Shown: positions 60,508 to 64,000 of the stretch, one piece after another | Numbering within the stretch: position 1 is the first letter of the stretch | Layout of the letters: each line of letters begins with the position of its first letter | Source of the DNA: Hevea brasiliensis | Taxonomy: Eukaryota; Streptophyta; Magnoliopsida; Malpighiales; Euphorbiaceae | Direction of reading: 5' to 3' | Length of the DNA stretch: 64,000 nucleotides | Assembly: GCF_030052815.1 (NCBI RefSeq) | Contig: NC_079498.1 | Coordinates: 76,370,992 to 76,434,991, forward strand | Made by a program: the position numbers and the translations under genes | The notes under the pieces: generated by a model | What the model saw: the letters and a program-made list of their open reading frames with translations, nothing else | The model's database searches: none | Told to the model about the DNA's origin: nothing

Positions 60508-61512
60508 AATTATGTCACACCTTACCCCTCTATAAGATATGATATGATCCTGTAGTATACCTAATGAATTACCAAACTTCACCTACCAATAACCCATTAA
60601 ATATACTACAAGGGATTTTAAACAAACCAAATTCATTTTTTTAGTCAAAGAATAAGTTAAATATTTTTAAAACCAAGAAAAATTTCTGTGAAAAATCCGC
60701 GTGGTGAAGGCTGTAATTTTGATAAACCAAAATTTATTAAACTTGTTAAAATCAACCTGTAATAAAATTTATAATTTAATCTCATTAATTCAAGCAATGA
60801 TAAATTATTTCCTTAATCACAATTCAAAAGGAATTTAACCTTTACATTCATTGAAAATAAAGAACTTTATATTAATAATCTTTATATTTGAATAAAGTCT
60901 CAAAGTAATATTAAAAGGTTTATGTATAACTGCTCAATGTCTTTACATACATACATATAGCCATAAATACATCAAAATGAATTTACAAGGGTATACCTAA
61001 TGTATACCCGAAGCCAAATCAAAACACTGCTCTAATGTCTCTTACTCTGCAGCTTTCTCTTTTCCCTTACCTGCGACAGTATACAGAAGCTATCGCTGAG
61101 CGTTGAACTCAGTAATGCACAACTATAATTTTTAAACTCAATATAAAACATGATTTATCAAATTATAACAGAGAATTTAAAATACCCAAAGGTTCCATAA
61201 ATCATAAAACCAATGTTACAATTTTCAATCATACAAATCATTTATTTCAATCACATTTTTATTAAAGCATTTACAAATCAATAGTGCTGCCAATAATCAC
61301 ACAGATAGGGCCATGACACAGAATTTCACAATCAATGCTGCATTGTACACCACGACAAAGCAATCTCACCCTAATAACTGAGGCTAGAGGGGGACACAAA
61401 GGCTATCTAGCAAATATGAGTACTCATCCTGTAACGGTCAAGCTCTAACCACTAGAGGAATTGTCTGCTTTGGCCGTAAGCCTCACGGTTTTATCCCATA
61501 GGTGGAATGGAG

Positions 61513-61566
61513 AACTTCCCAGGAGGTCACCCATCCTAAGATTTCTCTCAAGCGAGTACGCTTAAC
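61513..61566 (-). promoter_or_regulatory. 5S rRNA-derived internal promoter in Cassandra LTR (copy 2)
   Basis: The minus strand reads GTTAAGCGTACTCGCTTGAG and TAGGATGGGTGACCTCCTGG before GAAGTT. As in copy 1, boxes A and C of 5S rRNA are recognisable. A TATA-like ATTATATATAA lies upstream on the minus strand (about 61633-61645). Confidence 0.87.
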
Positions 61567-61804
61567 CCTGGAGTTCTTCCAACTCTCCAGGCCATTCCCC
61601 CAAAAGGTGCCTCTAATGATTAGTTCCCCCATTTTATATATAATTACTTTCCAGTCCCATTCTAATGTGGGACGTGTTTCCCATCTTTCAGGGAGTTTTT
61701 CATTGCGTCCAATGAAATCACTGGGGCACTGCATTAGGGCTTTGTGGCCCACCAGCTTTCGCCATAAGTGTCCTCACTTATAGCACCCTACTGACGGAGC
61801 TTTT

Positions 61805-61817
61805 GGCTTTGATACCA
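61805..61817 (-). other. Primer binding site of the Cassandra TRIM
   Basis: GGCTTTGATACCA is the complement of TGGTATCAAAGCC, a tRNA-Met site with one change. It lies two bases from the hybrid LTR. Confidence 0.85.
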
Positions 61818-61819
61818 AT

Positions 61820-62120
61820 TGTAACGGTCAAGCTCCAACCACTAGAGGAATTGTCCGCTTTGGCCATAAGCCTCATGGTTTTGTCCCATAGGTGGAATGG
61901 AGAACTTCCCAGGAGGTCAGCCATCCTAGGATTTTCGGCTCCCTTAACCTATCTGCACTTCTTTTCTTTTATTTTTCCTTAATTTTTCTTGGTCTTTATT
62001 TAACCATCTCATGACTCCTCACTCTAGTTCGAGTGTAATTCCAGACATCCTGGCTATCCGAATAGATATTAGTCATCGGAACAGTAGAATGTACAGACTA
62101 CCTAAAGTGAGGGCATTACA
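61820..62120 (-). mobile_element. Hybrid LTR: Tekay U3-like part fused to Cassandra at the 5S block
   Basis: From 61820 to about 61934 the sequence is Cassandra LTR (CTCCAACCACTAGAGG, then CTTCCCAGGAGGTC). From about 61936 to 62120 it is the start of a family C-like Tekay LTR, with GAACAGTAGAATGTACAGAC and the terminus GCATTACA. The switch falls inside the 5S/5S-like block at 61903-61948. Confidence 0.82.
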
Positions 62121-64000
62121 CATCCAATCTCAACCTCAGCTGGCAAGCCAAAAAGGGAAGTCATATAATAAATCTCACCTCAAATAATGAGGGACTCAAA
62201 TCAAATTGCCATGTCAACTGTGGTTTCAAAACAAGTTCAAAATAATTTCTATTCAAATAATCACATTTACAAATTAGATAATCACATTCAATTGTCACAA
62301 ATCCACACGTAGGTTGGCAACACATCAAATTCTCAAAACACTTCAAATCACACTTAAAATTGGCTCACCCCTTTGCTACAATGAATCAATTAGCCAACAT
62401 CTGTCTTTTCCATAATTATAAATTCATTTCACAATTCAAAGTTCTCAAAACAACGTATAAAATTCTTAGATGCAAAAGAAAAGTAATATTGACTCATAGG
62501 AAGTTCATTCAATCCAATTACAAAATTTAAAATAAAACAAGAAACTAGTTGTGCGTAAACCTTCAATGAATCTCCTTTTCTTTGACTTACTTCTCCTTGT
62601 CTTTCAAGGTCTCTTTTTCTACTGAAAACATATAAGTGCAATGTCTCAATACTCATCTCAATTATCACTAATAACTAATCAAATAAATATCTAATGAATC
62701 CCTAAGCTAACTTTGCAATTTCAATGAATTCTGGGTTCATGGCAGTTCTGAACCTTAACTTTAGAACCCAATTCTAACCTAGTTCCATTCATAATTTGGT
62801 AAGGTTATCTTCATGAAAGTTGTTCCTCTATGCCTTAGCTTTAATTTTCTTTTTAAATCACTTAGTTTGAAGTTTTGTATCGCTAGTTATGGTCCAAATA
62901 CTAGGTACTATTCCTAGTTACTAAACCCTACAGGTTCACTATTTTCTAGATTTTTACTTAATTTTCCATTCCATTTCCAAGCATCTTATGTTTAGAATTT
63001 GAACCTAGTTTCTAAAACAATATTTTAAGCCTTTTTCTTATGTTTCTAAATCATTTTGAATCACTTTAATTGGAGTTTTGTAGAGGAAGTTATGATCTGA
63101 TAACCATTCGAAGGTCATAAGGCAATTTGGCAAAACTGCAAGAATTCCAGATTTGGCATTCCTGACTTATCTCAACATTTCCTACTTTGCCCTAAGAACT
63201 GGGCTTAGGTCTAAAGACGAAAGTTGTATTTCTATGTTTTACGAGTATTTTCACTTTAGAATTACTCAATTTTCTATTGTGTAGCTTGAGTTATGGCAAT
63301 TTTTCCAAAACTAGTCAGATGACCATTTGCTCAGGATTCTCAGGTTTAATCCAGAATCAGGGTAGATTTACTAGACTAAATTTGTCTAGTAATTTAGTTA
63401 AGTTAGGGTCATAATTTTACTTCATGATCTTCATAAGAATCATTCTCCTCTATCTCAGGATTCCATAGGTTCTAGAATTACCCAAATTAGAGTTTCCTAT
63501 AGTGAGTTATGCTTAATTGACTAAGTACTATTTATTTGGTCATTTTCTCCAGGTGCAGAATTGGTAACCAGGATTCAAGCCCTAATTGGGAAGACTCTCT
63601 TCATGAAAATTTTAGCATTATGTCTTAGGTTTCATTTTCGATTGGTTTCACACCAATTGGAGTTGTGTTGCTCAACTTATATGCTTCTAAACACACTGGA
63701 CTCAAGTGTCCAGATTTCAGCACATTGACTACACTCCTATCTCATTAATTCCTTTCACCAACCAACATAAATTCACATTCAATACACCTCAATTGACCAT
63801 AATTTAACCTTATAAACACTAATTGAACATTAGGTCACAAAAGCCCTAATTCTCCAAAACCCTAATTCCACAACTTCCCAATTCATTCCAATTTCATGCA
63901 ATTTCAACATGTAAATCATGTACACACCTCCATAAAAGCTTGAATTTAAGTTTAATTCTATCAAACACATCAAAATCCTACCATACCCCAAGCTGGCTGA

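Larger units (their letters stand above)
61430..62120 (-). mobile_element. Cassandra TRIM with a hybrid Cassandra/Tekay LTR (chimera 2)
   Basis: CATCC flanks the unit at 61425-61429 and 62121-62125, and LTR G is continuous across it. On the minus strand the order is hybrid LTR (62120-61820), primer site (61817-61805), a short non-coding internal region, and a Cassandra LTR ending at 61430 (its inner edge is somewhere near 61680-61720). The unit is under 0.7 kb and has no protein-coding capacity. Confidence 0.85.
60513..64000 (-). mobile_element. Antisense Tekay-type LTR G, runs off the window
   Basis: It begins TGTCACACCTTACCCC (the minus-strand LTR end) and contains a hairpin (61098-61114), the CACCACGACAAAGC block (about 61349) and the usual internal phrases, including a CACACCAATTGG inverted-repeat arm near 63650. 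It is interrupted at 61430-62120 by a Cassandra/Tekay chimera. Its start lies beyond base 64000, so I cannot say whether it is solo. Confidence 0.85.

Noticed and set aside
61502..61783. 93-codon open frame in the Cassandra element
   Set aside because: Cassandra TRIMs encode no protein, and the frame overlaps the 5S-derived segment on the opposite strand.
1..64000. CRISPR array, prophage, envelope-like gene, telomere or centromere satellite
   Set aside because: No regularly spaced short repeats with spacers, no viral structural genes, no open frame after integrase that could be an envelope protein, and no satellite array beyond the 223-bp repeat.

Overview
The window looks like nuclear DNA of a eudicot plant and consists, as far as I can read, entirely of retrotransposon sequence. 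The evidence is long-LTR Ty3/gypsy elements of the Tekay/Del chromovirus type (LTRs of 3.1-3.6 kb starting TGTAACACCC, initiator-tRNA-Met primer sites, gag-PR-RT-RNaseH-INT order with a chromodomain-like tail), Ty1/copia remnants of the SIRE type, and two copies of a Cassandra-type TRIM carrying 5S rRNA promoter sequence. I see no ordinary host gene, rRNA or tRNA gene, satellite array or CRISPR array. The species cannot be named from sequence alone. The setting fits gene-poor, probably heterochromatic DNA.

Layout. 1-6330: the 3' half of a Tekay pol gene, a complete LTR (1845-5303), then a primer site and truncated gag, so one LTR serves two internal regions. 6331-8761: two antisense LTR fragments. 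8762-10970: antisense copia LTR with its primer site. 10971-11468 and 30466-30670: one SIRE-like copia pol gene split by a three-level nest, namely sense solo LTR B (11474-30460, TSD AGGAT), antisense solo LTR D (14212-29716, TSD TTGTG) and a complete Tekay element C (17792-28924, TSD GAAAT). 30671-48422: an antisense LTR fragment split by Tekay element A2 (30754-48124, TSD GCCAT). The 3' LTR of A2 is itself split by a Cassandra/Tekay composite (38742-45363, TSD AATTA) and by a truncated antisense LTR. 48423-56258: Tekay element E, with gag, PR, RT and RNaseH but no integrase core and no 3' LTR. 56259-64000: antisense LTR fragments, antisense solo LTR B2 (56624-60102, TSD GAATT) and an antisense LTR running off the window (60513-64000), which contains a second Cassandra/Tekay chimera (61430-62120, TSD CATCC).

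How it works together. Every coding region seen is damaged, so nothing here looks autonomous today. Element C is closest to intact: it has ten in-frame stops, one frameshift, an RNase H active-site change and a possible 75-bp intron.

The most unusual signals are: (1) two Cassandra/Tekay chimeras, each bounded by exact target-site duplications, with junctions at the two short blocks the families share (the tRNA primer site and a 5S-like block); (2) a block in most of the Tekay LTRs here that resembles the 5S rRNA internal promoter; (3) an LTR hairpin kept by compensatory changes in many copies; (4) the possible intron in the integrase of C. Together (1) and (2) suggest, as inference, that Tekay-type elements supply the machinery that moves Cassandra in this genome.
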